A stretch of 64,000 bases of DNA from an uncultured Pelagibacteraceae bacterium (lineage in GTDB: Bacteria > Pseudomonadota > Alphaproteobacteria > Pelagibacterales > Pelagibacteraceae): assembly GCA_902585365.1 (NCBI GenBank), contig CACIDF010000002.1:60746-124745 (forward strand), in the 5' to 3' direction. Below the pieces are notes generated by a model, which saw only the letters and a program-made list of their open reading frames with translations, did no database searches and was not told where the DNA came from. Positions within the stretch are counted from its first letter, which is position 1. Every line of letters starts with the position of its first letter. A program made the position numbers and the translations under genes. This document shows, in pieces, positions 28,839 through 39,800 of this stretch.

Positions 28839-29275
28839 TCAAAATTTATGTTGTTGTTGATTTTCCTAAATGGAAAAAAAAAATTAAAAATTTAAAAAAT
28901 TACTTCAAAATAAAACAAAGAAGGTTTAATACACAAATAAATTCATCAAAAAAAAAAAAGGAATTTACTATATTTTTAACAAATAATTTGAGAATGAAAA
29001 AATTAAATAATAAATTTAGAAAAGTTAATAAACCAACAGATGTTTTGTCATTTCCATTAAAAATAAAGAAGAAAAGTAATATTTATCTTGGAGATATAGC
29101 TATTAGTTATGAAATAGTTAATAAAAGATCCAAAAAATCCCTGTTCGATCATGAATTAGATAAAATGTGGATTCATGGGTACCTACACTTAAGTGGACAT
29201 GATCACATAAAATACAAAGATTTTAAAAAGATGTCTAGAAAAGAAAATTTCATATTTAAACAACTTAATTTTTAA
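28835..29275 (+). CDS. ybeY: Endoribonuclease YbeY
   Basis: NKPTDVLSFPL; IHGYLHLSGHDH. Confidence 0.93.
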   Translation: MIKIYVVVDFPKWKKKIKNLKNYFKIKQRRFNTQINSSKKKKEFTIFLTNNLRMKKLNNKFRKVNKPTDVLSFPLKIKKKSNIYLGDIAISYEIVNKRSKKSLFDHELDKMWIHGYLHLSGHDHIKYKDFKKMSRKENFIFKQLNF

Positions 29276-29276
29276 A

Positions 29277-30791
29277 TTGGCCCAAATTCTAAATAACAAA
29301 TTTTTAATAATTATTATTTTACTTTTTTTAGGTTTTCTTTCATCATTTAGCCTACCTCCCTATAATTTTTTTTTAATAAATTTTTTTATTTTTCCAGTTT
29401 TATTTTATATTTTTGTTATTAATATTAGTCGAAATTTACTTAATAATTTCTTAATTGGATGGTTTTATGGATTCGGGTATTTCTTATCTAACTTATATTG
29501 GATTTCAAATTCCCTTAAATTCGATAAAAATTTTGAAAATTTAATTATTTTATCAATTTTATTAATTCCCTTTTTGTTAGCATTATTTTATGGATTATTT
29601 TCCTATCTACTGAAATTCTTTAATATAAAAATGAATTTTAGTTCAATTCTAATTTTCTCACTTTCACTGTCCCTCGTTGAATATTTGAGAGGAACAATTC
29701 TTGGTGGATTTCCTTGGAATTTAATTTCATTTAGTTTAATAAATATTATTAGTTCACTGCAAATACTTAGCTTTATAGGGACTTACTCTTTAAACTTACT
29801 AGTTATTACTTTTTACACTTTACCAATAATAATTTTATTCAATATTAAAAATTCGAGAAAATTTACTATCTTACTATTGGCAGTTTTGCTTTTATCAATT
29901 AATTCTTATTACGGATTTAATAGAATTGAAAAAGTTGAAAATAAACCAAAAAAAATAATCTCTCCATCAATAAAATTAGTTTCCCCAAAGTTTAATATTG
30001 AGAGGTTTTTTATTAATGAACCTATAGAAGATAAAATTAATGAACTTTTTGAAAATAGTTATCCGCTTGATAAAGATGTTATTTTAGTTTTTCCAGAAGG
30101 TATAACTAATATTGGAGAAATAAATCAGCTAGAAAATGATTTTGATAATATCTCTAATCAATTAACGGATAAATCAAAAATAATCTTAGGTATTACTTTA
30201 GATGATGGAGAAAAAATATTTAATTCATTAGCAGTATTTAACAAGGAATTTGAAATAGAGGATAAATATAATAAAAATAAGCTTGTCCCATTTGGAGAAT
30301 TTCTACCTTTAGAAAAATTTTTAAGCAAGTTTGGTTTAAAAAAAATAACCCATGGATATAAATCGTTCAGCTCTTCAACCGAGAGAAACATTCTTAGTGT
30401 AGGTGAAATTTCATTTTTACCTTTGATCTGTTATGAAATTATATTTTCTGGTGCATTAACGAAAAATGAGGATAATTATGACTTCATATTAAATATTTCC
30501 GAAGATGGCTGGTTTGGAAACAGTATAGGACCTGTTCAACATTTCTCTCACTCTATATTTAGATCAATTGAGGAAGGCAAAGATATTTTAAGAGTTGCTA
30601 ACAATGGAATTTCTGCACATATAAGCTCTAACGGCAAAATTAATAAGATGCTCAACACAACTGAAAAGGGAAGCTTAGAAATTAACTCAGTTACTGGCGA
30701 TTTTCCCACAGTCTTTAGCGTATATGGTAATAAGATTTTCTTTTTTTTAGTATTTATTTATATTAGTTTGATTTTCTTTTTAAAAACTTAA
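29277..30791 (+). CDS. lnt: Apolipoprotein N-acyltransferase
   Basis: [58 protein letters not shown]. Confidence 0.95.
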   Translation: MAQILNNKFLIIIILLFLGFLSSFSLPPYNFFLINFFIFPVLFYIFVINISRNLLNNFLIGWFYGFGYFLSNLYWISNSLKFDKNFENLIILSILLIPFLLALFYGLFSYLLKFFNIKMNFSSILIFSLSLSLVEYLRGTILGGFPWNLISFSLINIISSLQILSFIGTYSLNLLVITFYTLPIIILFNIKNSRKFTILLLAVLLLSINSYYGFNRIEKVENKPKKIISPSIKLVSPKFNIERFFINEPIEDKINELFENSYPLDKDVILVFPEGITNIGEINQLENDFDNISNQLTDKSKIILGITLDDGEKIFNSLAVFNKEFEIEDKYNKNKLVPFGEFLPLEKFLSKFGLKKITHGYKSFSSSTERNILSVGEISFLPLICYEIIFSGALTKNEDNYDFILNISEDGWFGNSIGPVQHFSHSIFRSIEEGKDILRVANNGISAHISSNGKINKMLNTTEKGSLEINSVTGDFPTVFSVYGNKIFFFLVFIYISLIFFLKT

Positions 30792-31954
30792 TGAAAAAAA
30801 ATTATTTATTTACAAGCGAGTCAGTATCTGAAGGCCACCCAGACAAGGTCTGTGACAGGATATCTGATATGGTAGTAGATACTTACCTACGCGCAGAGCC
30901 TCAGTCCAGAGTTGCATGCGAAACTTTAACTACAACAAATAAAGTTGTTTTGGCTGGAGAAGTAAGGGGGCCCGAAATAAAAAAAGACGATTTAATCCAG
31001 AAAGTCAGATCTTGTATTAAAGACATTGGATATGATCAAGATGGTTTCACTTATAAAGAAGCCACAAAAATAGAAAGTCATTTGCATGCTCAATCATCAG
31101 ATATTGCAATGGGAGTTGATTCTTCGGGAAACAAAGATGAAGGAGCGGGAGACCAAGGAATAATGTTTGGATATGCTTGTAACGAAACTGAAGTTTTAAT
31201 GCCAGCCCCGATACATTATTCACATAAGATTTTAAGGTTAATGGCTGAAGATAGAAAGTCAGGAAAACTGAAAAATATCGAACCTGATTCTAAGAGTCAA
31301 ATAACTATTGAATATAAAGATGGAAAACCAGCTAATGTAAAATCTGTAGTAATATCTACGCAACATTCTGCAGATGTAAATCAATCTCAAGTTAGAGATT
31401 TAGTTAAGCCATATATTGAAAAATCAATTCCTAAAGAATTATTAAAAAATTTGTCTGAGAAAGAAATTTATGTTAATCCAACTGGAAATTTCGTTATTGG
31501 TGGTCCCGATGGAGATAGCGGTCTAACAGGTAGAAAAATAATAGTTGACACTTATGGTGGAGCTGCACCACATGGTGGAGGAGCTTTCTCAGGAAAAGAT
31601 CCCACGAAAGTTGATAGATCGGCTGCATATGCTTCACGATATCTTGCAAAAAATATTGTAGCTTCAAAAATTGCAGATAAGTGTCTCATTCAATTAGCCT
31701 ATGCTATTGGTGTATCAAAACCACTTTCAATATATGTAGATTTATTTGATAACGATGAAGAAAAGAATAAACATGTAGAAAGCTTAATACAAAAAAATTT
31801 TGATTTAAGTCCTAGAGGTATTAGGGAGATGTTAGGATTAAATAAACCTATATATGAAAAATCCGCAGCATATGGACACTTTGGTAGAGATCCAGGGCCT
31901 GATGGCTCTTTTTCATGGGAAAAAGTTGATAAAAAAGACATTTTCAGTAAGTAA
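30791..31954 (+). CDS. metK: S-adenosylmethionine synthase
   Basis: [51 protein letters not shown]. Confidence 0.99.
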   Translation: MKKNYLFTSESVSEGHPDKVCDRISDMVVDTYLRAEPQSRVACETLTTTNKVVLAGEVRGPEIKKDDLIQKVRSCIKDIGYDQDGFTYKEATKIESHLHAQSSDIAMGVDSSGNKDEGAGDQGIMFGYACNETEVLMPAPIHYSHKILRLMAEDRKSGKLKNIEPDSKSQITIEYKDGKPANVKSVVISTQHSADVNQSQVRDLVKPYIEKSIPKELLKNLSEKEIYVNPTGNFVIGGPDGDSGLTGRKIIVDTYGGAAPHGGGAFSGKDPTKVDRSAAYASRYLAKNIVASKIADKCLIQLAYAIGVSKPLSIYVDLFDNDEEKNKHVESLIQKNFDLSPRGIREMLGLNKPIYEKSAAYGHFGRDPGPDGSFSWEKVDKKDIFSK

Positions 31955-32012
31955 TAATAAGTTGAAAATTTATAAATATTAATTATAAAACCTATTACAT
32001 TATTGATATATC

Positions 32013-32039
32013 AAAGTGGGCTTCGGCCCATTTTTTTTT
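32013..32039 (+). terminator. Rho-independent terminator/attenuator with cUUCGg tetraloop between metK and nusA
   Basis: AAAGTGGGC-TTCG-GCCCATTTTTTTTT; ends ~12 nt before the nusA ATG. Confidence 0.85.
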
Positions 32040-32051
32040 GAAAAAGATATT

Positions 32052-33596
32052 ATGTTAAACAGACGAGCGGATAAACTTGAATTATTAAGAATTGCAGAAG
32101 CAGTAGCACTAGAAAAGTCTATAGATAAAGAATTAATTATTAATTCTATGGAAACTGGTATTGCCAAAGCCGCTAAGTCAAAATTCGGTAATGAAAATGA
32201 AATTCAAGTTAATATTAATAGAGAAAGCGGAGATATAGAAATTTTTAGAAAATTAATAATTGTCGAAAAACCAGAAAATAACAATACAGAAATAAGCTTA
32301 GAAAGAGCAAAAGCACTTAATAATGAAAAAAAATTAGGCGAGGAAATATTGCAACCTCTTCCAACATTTGATTTTGGAAGAATTGCTGCACAGACTGCTA
32401 AACAAGTTATTAATTTTAGTGTTAGGGAGGCTGAAAAAGAAAGACAGTTTAACGATTTTATTGACAAAAAAGACACAATATTGAGCGGGATAGTAAAAAG
32501 ATTAGAATTTGGAAATGTAATTGTTGATTTAGGAAAAGCAGAAGCAATAATACAAAAAAATGAAATGATCCCAAGAGAAAATATAAAAGCGGGAGACAGA
32601 GTAAAAGCATATTGTTATGATGTTAGAAGAGAGCAAAGAGGACAACAAATATTCTTATCAAGAGCTCACCCAAAATTTATGGAAAAACTATTCATTCAAG
32701 AAGTTCCAGAAATATACGATGGTTTAATTGAGATAAAATCATCAGCAAGAGACCCAGGTAGTAGAGCAAAAATTTGCGTTAAAGCTATCGATACATCACT
32801 AGATCCAGTTGGCGCCTGCGTTGGAATGAGAGGTAGTAGAGTACAAGCGGTTGTTAATGAATTACAAGGAGAAAAAATTGATATAGTGAATTGGTCTGAG
32901 GATGTAACGGTAGTAGTATCAAATGCTCTCTCACCTGCTGAAGTATTAAAAGTTAATATTAATCAAGAAGCAAAAAAATTAGATGTTATTCTGACTGAGG
33001 AAAATTTGAGTAAAGCGATTGGAAGAAGAGGACAAAACGTTAGACTTGCAACGAAACTTATTGATTATGAAATAAATATCATGACTGATAAAGAAGAATC
33101 AGAAAGAAGACAAGAAGAGTTTAAAGATAGAACAGAGAATTTAATGAAAAATTTAGAGGTGGATGAAACACTAGGTCAACTTTTAGTAGCCGAGGGTTTT
33201 TCGACAATTGAATTATTAAAAGATAGCAAACTAAATGATTTAGTAAAGATAGAAGGTATTGAAGAGGAGACTGCTAAAGAGCTAATCGAAAGAGCTATAG
33301 AATTTGATAAAAAAAATCAAGAAGAAATTCAAAAAAAAATAAAAGATTTAGGTTTAGAAGCTGATTTAATTAATCATTTGGGATTAACACCTGGGATGCT
33401 TTTAACACTAGGTGAGAAAAAAATATTAACTCTCAACGATTTTGCAGATCTTGCATCCGATGAATTAATCGGTGGTTTCGATATTATCAGAGGTGAAAAG
33501 ATCAAGATAAATGGCTATCTCGAAGACTTTGCTTTATCAAAAGCAGAGGCGGACGATCTCATAATGAAAGCCCGAGAAAAAGTTTATAATAATTAG
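32052..33596 (+). CDS. nusA: Transcription termination/antitermination factor NusA; start at MLNRRADKLELL, not ORF start 32016
   Basis: S1 and KH domains (DPVGACVGMRGSRVQAVVNELQGEKIDIV; AIGRRGQNVRLA); sequence before ATG 32052 is the terminator. Confidence 0.96.
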   Translation: MLNRRADKLELLRIAEAVALEKSIDKELIINSMETGIAKAAKSKFGNENEIQVNINRESGDIEIFRKLIIVEKPENNNTEISLERAKALNNEKKLGEEILQPLPTFDFGRIAAQTAKQVINFSVREAEKERQFNDFIDKKDTILSGIVKRLEFGNVIVDLGKAEAIIQKNEMIPRENIKAGDRVKAYCYDVRREQRGQQIFLSRAHPKFMEKLFIQEVPEIYDGLIEIKSSARDPGSRAKICVKAIDTSLDPVGACVGMRGSRVQAVVNELQGEKIDIVNWSEDVTVVVSNALSPAEVLKVNINQEAKKLDVILTEENLSKAIGRRGQNVRLATKLIDYEINIMTDKEESERRQEEFKDRTENLMKNLEVDETLGQLLVAEGFSTIELLKDSKLNDLVKIEGIEEETAKELIERAIEFDKKNQEEIQKKIKDLGLEADLINHLGLTPGMLLTLGEKKILTLNDFADLASDELIGGFDIIRGEKIKINGYLEDFALSKAEADDLIMKAREKVYNN

Positions 33597-33606
33597 GTGA
33601 TGGAAA

Positions 33607-35766
33607 ATGGAAAAACAAAAGAAAAAACTAACAATATCAGGAAAGCCGAAAAAAAATTTTGTTTCTCAACAAAATTTTGAAAGTAAAAAAAAATTTTTTT
33701 CTAATGATAAAAAGTTTTTAAAACCTACAATAAATTATAAAAAAAATTTTAAAACTAAGCCCATAACATCAAAACTAAGTGACTATGAACGCAGAAAGTT
33801 AGCTGAACAAAAAGCAACGAAAGTAATAAGAGGTGAAAATAACCAAAAAGATAAAGATAATAAGTCAAAATTTAGTACAAAAAAAAGAGAGACTAAACTA
33901 ACTGTCTCTAGAGCTTTAAGCGAAGATTTAGAATTTAAATCAAGAAGTCTTGCATCAATTAAACGAGCCAGAGAGAAAGAGCTTAGAATTTCAAAAAATA
34001 AAATTGGTGATGAAGAAAATGCAAATATTAAGAGAGATATAAATATACCTGAATTTATAACAATTAGAGATCTCGCCAATAGAATGGCAGAACAATCATC
34101 AAATATAATTAAACACTTAATGGGTATGGGTGTTGCTGTTACTATTAATCATACAATTGACTCTGACACAGCAGAATATTTAGTAAAAGAATTTGGCCAT
34201 AATCCCATTAGAGAAAAAAAAGCAGATGAAATAATAAAAAGCATTAAAGATACAAAATCCAAAAATCTAAAAAATCGTCCTCCAATAATTACAGTTATGG
34301 GTCATGTTGATCACGGTAAAACTTCAGTTTTAGATGTTATAAGGAGTACAAACATTGTGTCTGGAGAGTTCGGTGGTATCACGCAACATATAGGAGCTTA
34401 TCAAATAACGAAAAGTAATGAAAAAATCACGTTTATAGATACACCGGGTCACGCTGCTTTCACTGAAATGAGAGCAAGAGGTTCGAAGTTGACTGATATA
34501 GTTGTATTGGTAGTTGCAGCAAATGATGGAGTGATGCCTCAAACCATTGAGTCAATAAAACATGCAAAAGCAGCAAAAGTCCCAATTGTTGTAGCAATTA
34601 ACAAGTGTGATCTTCCAGACGCTGATCCCCAAAAAATTAAAAACCAACTTTTAGAGCATGAATTAATTTCAGAGGACCTATCTGGAGATACAATAATGGT
34701 TGAAATTTCGACAAAAACCAAAAAAAATATAGATAAATTACTTGAATTGATTTTATTACAGGCAGAACTTTTAGATTTAAAATGCGATTTTAGCTGTAAC
34801 TCTAACGGAGTAGTTCTTGAGTCAAAAATAGATATAGGTAGAGGACCAATAGCAAATATTATTGTTACATCCGGCAACCTTAAAAAAGGAGATTATTTCG
34901 TTTGTGGTACAAAATGGGGAAAAGTCAGAGCAATTATAGATGATACTGGAAAACAAATTAATGAAGCATTACCATCAACACCTGTCGAAGTTTTAGGTAT
35001 AAATGGTGCAGCAAAATCTGGAGATGACTTCTTAGTTCTTGACTCAGAAAAAGAGGCCAAGGCTTTATCAGAAGCAAGGATTGAAGAGACCAAAACTTCA
35101 AAAAACCCTTTAACTATGTTTACTCAAGAATCTGCTTTTAAAGATAACAAGTCTGAAGATTTAAATATTATTGTAAAATCAGATGTTCACGGGTCTTCAG
35201 AAGCAATAAAAAGCGCAATTAATCAAATTAAACACGATGAGGTAAAGGTAAAAATAATTTTAGTTGATGTTGGAATGGTAACCGAGACAGATGTCAATTT
35301 AGCAAAGGCATCTAATGCAATTCTAATTGCTTTTAACGTTAAACCTAGTAAAGAAGCAAAAAAAATAGCAGAACAAAATAACGTTAAAATTTCCTCATTT
35401 AATATAATCTATGAGTTGATTGATTTTGTAAAAAATCAGATGTCTGGACTATTATCCCCAGATGTGGAAGAAAAGGTAATTGGTTCAGCTGAAATTTTAG
35501 AAATTTTTAAAGTATCAAAAGTAGGAAAAGTTGCTGGTTCAAAGGTTATTGATGGTGAAATTTCTCAGGACGCCTTGGCAAGAATTATTAGAGATGGATC
35601 AATAATTTATAATGGTAAAATAGGCACTATTTTTAGGGAAAAAAACCAAGCCAAGCAAGTGTCAGCTGGACTGGAATGTGGTATATCTTTTAAAGATTTT
35701 AATGACTTTCAAAAAAAAGACATTATAGAGGCTTACAGTTCTACAACGACTGAAAGGGTAATTTAA
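33607..35766 (+). CDS. infB: Translation initiation factor IF-2
   Basis: RPPIITVMGHVDHGKTSVLDVIR, ITFIDTPGHAAFTEMRARG. Confidence 0.99.
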   Translation: MEKQKKKLTISGKPKKNFVSQQNFESKKKFFSNDKKFLKPTINYKKNFKTKPITSKLSDYERRKLAEQKATKVIRGENNQKDKDNKSKFSTKKRETKLTVSRALSEDLEFKSRSLASIKRAREKELRISKNKIGDEENANIKRDINIPEFITIRDLANRMAEQSSNIIKHLMGMGVAVTINHTIDSDTAEYLVKEFGHNPIREKKADEIIKSIKDTKSKNLKNRPPIITVMGHVDHGKTSVLDVIRSTNIVSGEFGGITQHIGAYQITKSNEKITFIDTPGHAAFTEMRARGSKLTDIVVLVVAANDGVMPQTIESIKHAKAAKVPIVVAINKCDLPDADPQKIKNQLLEHELISEDLSGDTIMVEISTKTKKNIDKLLELILLQAELLDLKCDFSCNSNGVVLESKIDIGRGPIANIIVTSGNLKKGDYFVCGTKWGKVRAIIDDTGKQINEALPSTPVEVLGINGAAKSGDDFLVLDSEKEAKALSEARIEETKTSKNPLTMFTQESAFKDNKSEDLNIIVKSDVHGSSEAIKSAINQIKHDEVKVKIILVDVGMVTETDVNLAKASNAILIAFNVKPSKEAKKIAEQNNVKISSFNIIYELIDFVKNQMSGLLSPDVEEKVIGSAEILEIFKVSKVGKVAGSKVIDGEISQDALARIIRDGSIIYNGKIGTIFREKNQAKQVSAGLECGISFKDFNDFQKKDIIEAYSSTTTERVI

Positions 35767-35770
35767 TCTT

Positions 35771-36136
35771 ATGGCGAATGCAGGTAGACCAGTTACTCAA
35801 AGGCAATTAAGAGTTGGAGAAATGATCAAGCAATCATTAAGCATGATATTTTTAAAAGATGAAGCAAAAATACCAGGTATTAATACAAAAGAAATTACAG
35901 TTACAGAGGTAAGAATGGGCCCTGATCTAAAAACTGCTAAGGTCTTTGTACTACCACTTGGGGGTAAAAATTCAGAGGAGATTATTGGGAAATTAAAAGA
36001 ATTTTCTTTTATTGTAAGAAAAGTATTGTCCAAAAAAATCATAATGAAATTTTTACCAAAACTATTTTTTGTAAAAGACGAGTCTTTTGATTATGCAGAA
36101 AAAATTGAAAATTTAATAAAACAAGCTAATAAATAG
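35771..36136 (+). CDS. rbfA: 30S ribosome-binding factor A
   Basis: RQLRVGEMIKQSLS...EVRMGPDLKTAKVFVLPL...LPKLFFVKDESFDYAEKI. Confidence 0.93.
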   Translation: MANAGRPVTQRQLRVGEMIKQSLSMIFLKDEAKIPGINTKEITVTEVRMGPDLKTAKVFVLPLGGKNSEEIIGKLKEFSFIVRKVLSKKIIMKFLPKLFFVKDESFDYAEKIENLIKQANK

Positions 36137-36144
36137 GAAAAATT

Positions 36145-36393
36145 ATGAAAAAAAATATTAATGAAGTAAGTTTACATGAAAAGGATACAGGTTCTTCAGA
36201 GGTTCAAATAGCTCTTTTAACAAATAAGATAGAGACCCTATCTAAACACATGAAGAACTTTAAAAAAGATAAACATTCATCAGTTGGATTATTAAAAGCA
36301 GTAAATAAAAGGAAAAAACTATTGGATTATCTTAAAAAAAATAAAATTGAGTCATACAAAAATATATTAACGAAATTAAATTTAAGGAAGTAA
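36145..36393 (+). CDS. rpsO: 30S ribosomal protein S15
   Basis: HEKDTGSSEVQIALLTNKIETLSKHMKNFKKDKHSSVGLLKAVNKRKKLLDYLKK. Confidence 0.98.
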   Translation: MKKNINEVSLHEKDTGSSEVQIALLTNKIETLSKHMKNFKKDKHSSVGLLKAVNKRKKLLDYLKKNKIESYKNILTKLNLRK

Positions 36394-38466
36394 ATGTTTA
36401 AAATTTTTAAAAAAGAAATTGAAGTCAACGGAAAGAAAATTAGTTTAGAAACTGGAAAAATTGCAAGGCAGGCAGATGGAGCAATAATTGCTACATGTGG
36501 TGAAACGGTTGTTCTAGCAACTGTCGTAGGGGCAAAAAAAGTAAATCCTGATGTAGATTATTTTCCGTTATCTGTAAATTATCAAGAAAAATACTACGCA
36601 GCAGGAAAAATTCCTGGCGGATATTTTAAAAGAGAGGCTAGACCAACAGAAAGCGAAACTCTTATTTCAAGACTGATTGATAGACCCATTAGACCCTTGT
36701 TTCCAGATGAATTTAGAAATGAAGTTCAATTATTACCTACAGTAATTTCTTATGATAAAGAAAATGAAGCTGATATTTTATCAATTATTGCATCTTCAGC
36801 CGCACTGGCAATATCTGGAATGCCATTTATGGGACCGGTTGGTGCATCAAGAGTAGGCTTTATAGGTGGAAAGTATGTTTTAAATCCTACTAAGAAAGAA
36901 TTAGAAAATTCAAAACTAGATTTAGTTGTAGCAGGAACTAAAGATGCTGTTTTAATGGTTGAGTCCGAAGCAAAAGGTTTATCAGAACAACAAATGTTGG
37001 ATGCAGTAAAATTTGGTCATGAGGGTTTCGTGCCAGTTATAAAAATGATCGAGGAACTTGCAAAAGAATGCAAAAAATCTGATTGGGTTATAGAAAAGAA
37101 AGATTTATCAGAGGTCAAAAAAAAATTAGAAGGTGAATTTACTAAAGACCTAAAAAAAGCGTTTTCAATTAAAGATAAACAAGAAAGATCGAATTTAATT
37201 TCCGAAGTAACTGAAAAAGCTAAAAAGTTATATGAAGAAGATGAAAATTATTCAGAACTAGATGTGATGCAAGAATTGAAAAACCTTGAAAAAGGTATTG
37301 TAAGAACAGATATACTGAAAAATAAAAATCGTATTGATGGCAGAGGTCTTTCAGATGTAAGACCAATTAAATGTGAAGTTGGAATACTACCAAGAGTTCA
37401 TGGTTCAGCATTATTCACTAGGGGAGAAACACAAGCAATTGTTACAACAACTTTAGGAACATCTGATGATGAACAAAGGATTGAAAGTTTAGAGGGTCTA
37501 CAACGTGAGAGATTTATGCTTCATTATAACTTTCCACCTTTCTCAGTTGGTGAAACTGGTAGAATAGGAACTGGAAGAAGAGAAATTGGACATGGTAAAC
37601 TAGCATGGAGAGCAATTAACTCATCTTTACCTACAAAAGAAAGTTTTCCTTATACATTTAGAATAGTTTCAGAAATCACAGAGTCTAACGGTTCATCATC
37701 AATGGCAACTGTATGTGGTTCATCATTAGCACTTATGGATGCAGGCGTACCAATTAAAGAACCAGTAGCTGGGATAGCAATGGGATTAATTAAAGAAGGA
37801 GATGATTTTAGCGTTCTCTCAGATATCCTAGGTGATGAGGATCATTTAGGTGATATGGATTTTAAAGTTGCTGGCACAAAAGATGGAATTACTTCTCTGC
37901 AAATGGATATAAAAATAACAGGGATTACATTTGAAATTATGGAGCAAGCTTTAAAACAAGCTAAAGATGGTAGAGTACATATTCTTGATGAGATGAATAA
38001 AGCATTATCTAAATCAAGAGACGATGTAGGAAAACATACTCCTAAAATGGAAAAAATAACTGTTGAAAAGAAAGATATAGCTACAGTTATTGGAAAAGGT
38101 GGTGCAACGATTAGAGAGATAGTTGAAAAATCAGGAGCTAAAGTTGATGTTAATGATGAAGGCGAAGTGACAGTAGCAGCACCTGATGAAGATTCGAGAA
38201 ATAAAGCAATGCAAATGATTAAAGACTTAACAGCTAAAGCTGAACTTAACAAAATTTATAACGGTAAAGTTATGAAGATTATGGAGTTTGGTGCATTCGT
38301 TAATTTCTTAGGTAAACAAGATGGACTTGTTCATATATCAGAACTAGCTGACAAAAGAGTTGCTAAAGTTACAGACGTTGTAAAAGAAGGTGATGAAGTA
38401 AAAGTAAAAGTCATAGGTTTTGATCGAGGCAAAGTTAAACTGTCTATTAAACAAGCAGCTGTTTAA
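36394..38466 (+). CDS. pnp: Polyribonucleotide nucleotidyltransferase
   Basis: RNase PH repeats plus KH ([22 protein letters not shown]) and S1 domain. Confidence 0.99.
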   Translation: MFKIFKKEIEVNGKKISLETGKIARQADGAIIATCGETVVLATVVGAKKVNPDVDYFPLSVNYQEKYYAAGKIPGGYFKREARPTESETLISRLIDRPIRPLFPDEFRNEVQLLPTVISYDKENEADILSIIASSAALAISGMPFMGPVGASRVGFIGGKYVLNPTKKELENSKLDLVVAGTKDAVLMVESEAKGLSEQQMLDAVKFGHEGFVPVIKMIEELAKECKKSDWVIEKKDLSEVKKKLEGEFTKDLKKAFSIKDKQERSNLISEVTEKAKKLYEEDENYSELDVMQELKNLEKGIVRTDILKNKNRIDGRGLSDVRPIKCEVGILPRVHGSALFTRGETQAIVTTTLGTSDDEQRIESLEGLQRERFMLHYNFPPFSVGETGRIGTGRREIGHGKLAWRAINSSLPTKESFPYTFRIVSEITESNGSSSMATVCGSSLALMDAGVPIKEPVAGIAMGLIKEGDDFSVLSDILGDEDHLGDMDFKVAGTKDGITSLQMDIKITGITFEIMEQALKQAKDGRVHILDEMNKALSKSRDDVGKHTPKMEKITVEKKDIATVIGKGGATIREIVEKSGAKVDVNDEGEVTVAAPDEDSRNKAMQMIKDLTAKAELNKIYNGKVMKIMEFGAFVNFLGKQDGLVHISELADKRVAKVTDVVKEGDEVKVKVIGFDRGKVKLSIKQAAV

Positions 38467-38469
38467 CTA

Positions 38470-38622
38470 ATGTTCTCATTATCAAAATTAAAAAATATTT
38501 TTACAAAAAATAAATATGGCAAATATTTAGCTATTGGAGGTTTTGCTTTCTTTTTTATAAAAGGTCTTATTTGGTTAGCAGTCATATTTTCTGTTGGTTT
38601 TAGCGCTTTTAACTTCATTTAA
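38470..38622 (+). CDS. Small membrane protein, 50 aa
   Basis: MFSLSKLKNIFTKNKYGKYLAIGGFAFFFIKGLIWLAVIFSVGFSAFNFI*; immediately follows pnp. Confidence 0.6.
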   Translation: MFSLSKLKNIFTKNKYGKYLAIGGFAFFFIKGLIWLAVIFSVGFSAFNFI

Positions 38623-38773
38623 ATCTCTGTTCATTTTGCGTTTGATATTCCTTAAGTAGTTGCAATAACTTTTTAAAAATGTAAGCTTTTTGTTAACCAT
38701 ATCTCATGGTGATAAAGAGATCGATATCGCATCGGTTAAAAGCGAGTTTTGGAAAAACTAACAAGGAGTGTGT

Positions 38774-38965
38774 ATGAAAAGAATGCACAGAGTTCTTAAT
38801 TCGTTTAGCCGAGGCTCAAAGATTGCTAGGCTAAATCAATTAATGTTCCGAAATTTAAAATCTGTTGAAGCTAATGGCAATGGCACAAGCGGATACGTTA
38901 TTAAATCTGGAAAAAACTCTGGAAAAGTTGTTGGGCATTTAAAAAAAGAGCCTAAAAACATTTAA
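38774..38965 (+). CDS. Small basic hypothetical protein; likely ATG 38774 after SD aaggag rather than GTG 38768
   Basis: MKRMHRVLNSFSRGSKIARLNQLMFRNLKSVEANGNGTSGYVIKSGKNSGKVVGHLKKEPKNI*. Confidence 0.7.
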   Translation: MKRMHRVLNSFSRGSKIARLNQLMFRNLKSVEANGNGTSGYVIKSGKNSGKVVGHLKKEPKNI

Positions 38966-38972
38966 TTAAGAT

Positions 38973-39008
38973 TGGGGTATGGGGGCACCTGGCAACAGAA
39001 CGCCCCTT
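38973..39008 (+). repeat. Conserved hairpin repeat, copy 2
   Basis: TGGGGTATGGGGGCACCTGGCAACAGAACGCCCCTT; outer stem GGGGC/GCCCC, inner CTG-GCAA-CAG (GNRA loop). Confidence 0.82.
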
Positions 39009-39012
39009 AAAT

Positions 39013-39798
39013 TTAAGTAATATTTTTTGGATCTGGCATTCCTACCTTATTATAACCAGCATCAACATAGTGTATTTCACCAGTAACTCCACCAGCCATG
39101 TCACTTAATAGATATAAGGCAGAGTTTCCTACATCAAGATTATCAACGTTTCTTTTTAAAAAAGAATGATCAGCATTCCATTTATATAAAAATTTTGCAT
39201 CTCCAATGGCTGATGCTGCTAAAGTTTTAATGGGTCCAGCACTTATTGCATTTACTCTAATACCTTTTGAACCTAAGTCTCTTGCAAGATATTTGACACT
39301 TGCTTCAAGAGCAGCCTTACATACTCCCATAACATTATAATTAGGAATAGCTTTATTAGCTTCATAACTTAAGGTAATCATACTTCCACCTTGTTTCATG
39401 ATTTTAGATGCCTCTTTTGCAACTTCTGTAAATGAGAAACAAGAAATCAACATACTTCTTAAAAAGTTTTCTCTAGTTGTATTAAGATATTCTCCTGATA
39501 ATTCAGATTTATCTGAAAATGCGATTGCATGAACTACGAAATCTATTTCACCCCATTTAGATTTTATATCTTCAAATAATTTTGTTACTTCCTCTTTTTT
39601 TTCAACATCACAACTAAAAGTAACATTTGAATTTAATTTTTCCGCTAAAGGAACAACTCTTTTCTTTAGCGCATCACCTAAATAGGTAAATGCAAGTTCT
39701 GCTCCTGCTTCTGCAAGTTTTTGAGAAATACCCCAAGCAATTGATCGCTCATTAGCAACACCCATGATCAATCCTTTTTTACCTTTCATCAAACTCAT
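39013..39798 (-). CDS. fabI: Enoyl-ACP reductase [NADH]
   Basis: GLIMGVANERSIAWGIS; YEANKAIPNYNVMGVCKAALEASVKYLARDLG. Confidence 0.96.
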   Translation of the reverse strand: MSLMKGKKGLIMGVANERSIAWGISQKLAEAGAELAFTYLGDALKKRVVPLAEKLNSNVTFSCDVEKKEEVTKLFEDIKSKWGEIDFVVHAIAFSDKSELSGEYLNTTRENFLRSMLISCFSFTEVAKEASKIMKQGGSMITLSYEANKAIPNYNVMGVCKAALEASVKYLARDLGSKGIRVNAISAGPIKTLAASAIGDAKFLYKWNADHSFLKRNVDNLDVGNSALYLLSDMAGGVTGEIHYVDAGYNKVGMPDPKNIT

Positions 39799-39800
39799 TA

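Noticed and set aside
37842-38252. 136-aa antisense ORF inside pnp (and similar antisense ORFs in infB, nusA, coaBC, metK, argH, lysA)
   Set aside because: Fully antisense to strongly conserved genes, no recognisable domain, Ser/Leu/Ile-rich composition expected from the complement of AT-rich coding sequence.
38690-38740. SAM-II/SAM-V-like riboswitch (shared UGAUAAA after a short stem)
   Set aside because: Only a short string resemblance; the stem and loop do not match the SAM-II core and the downstream gene is not in methionine/SAM metabolism. Kept only as a generic structured-leader candidate.
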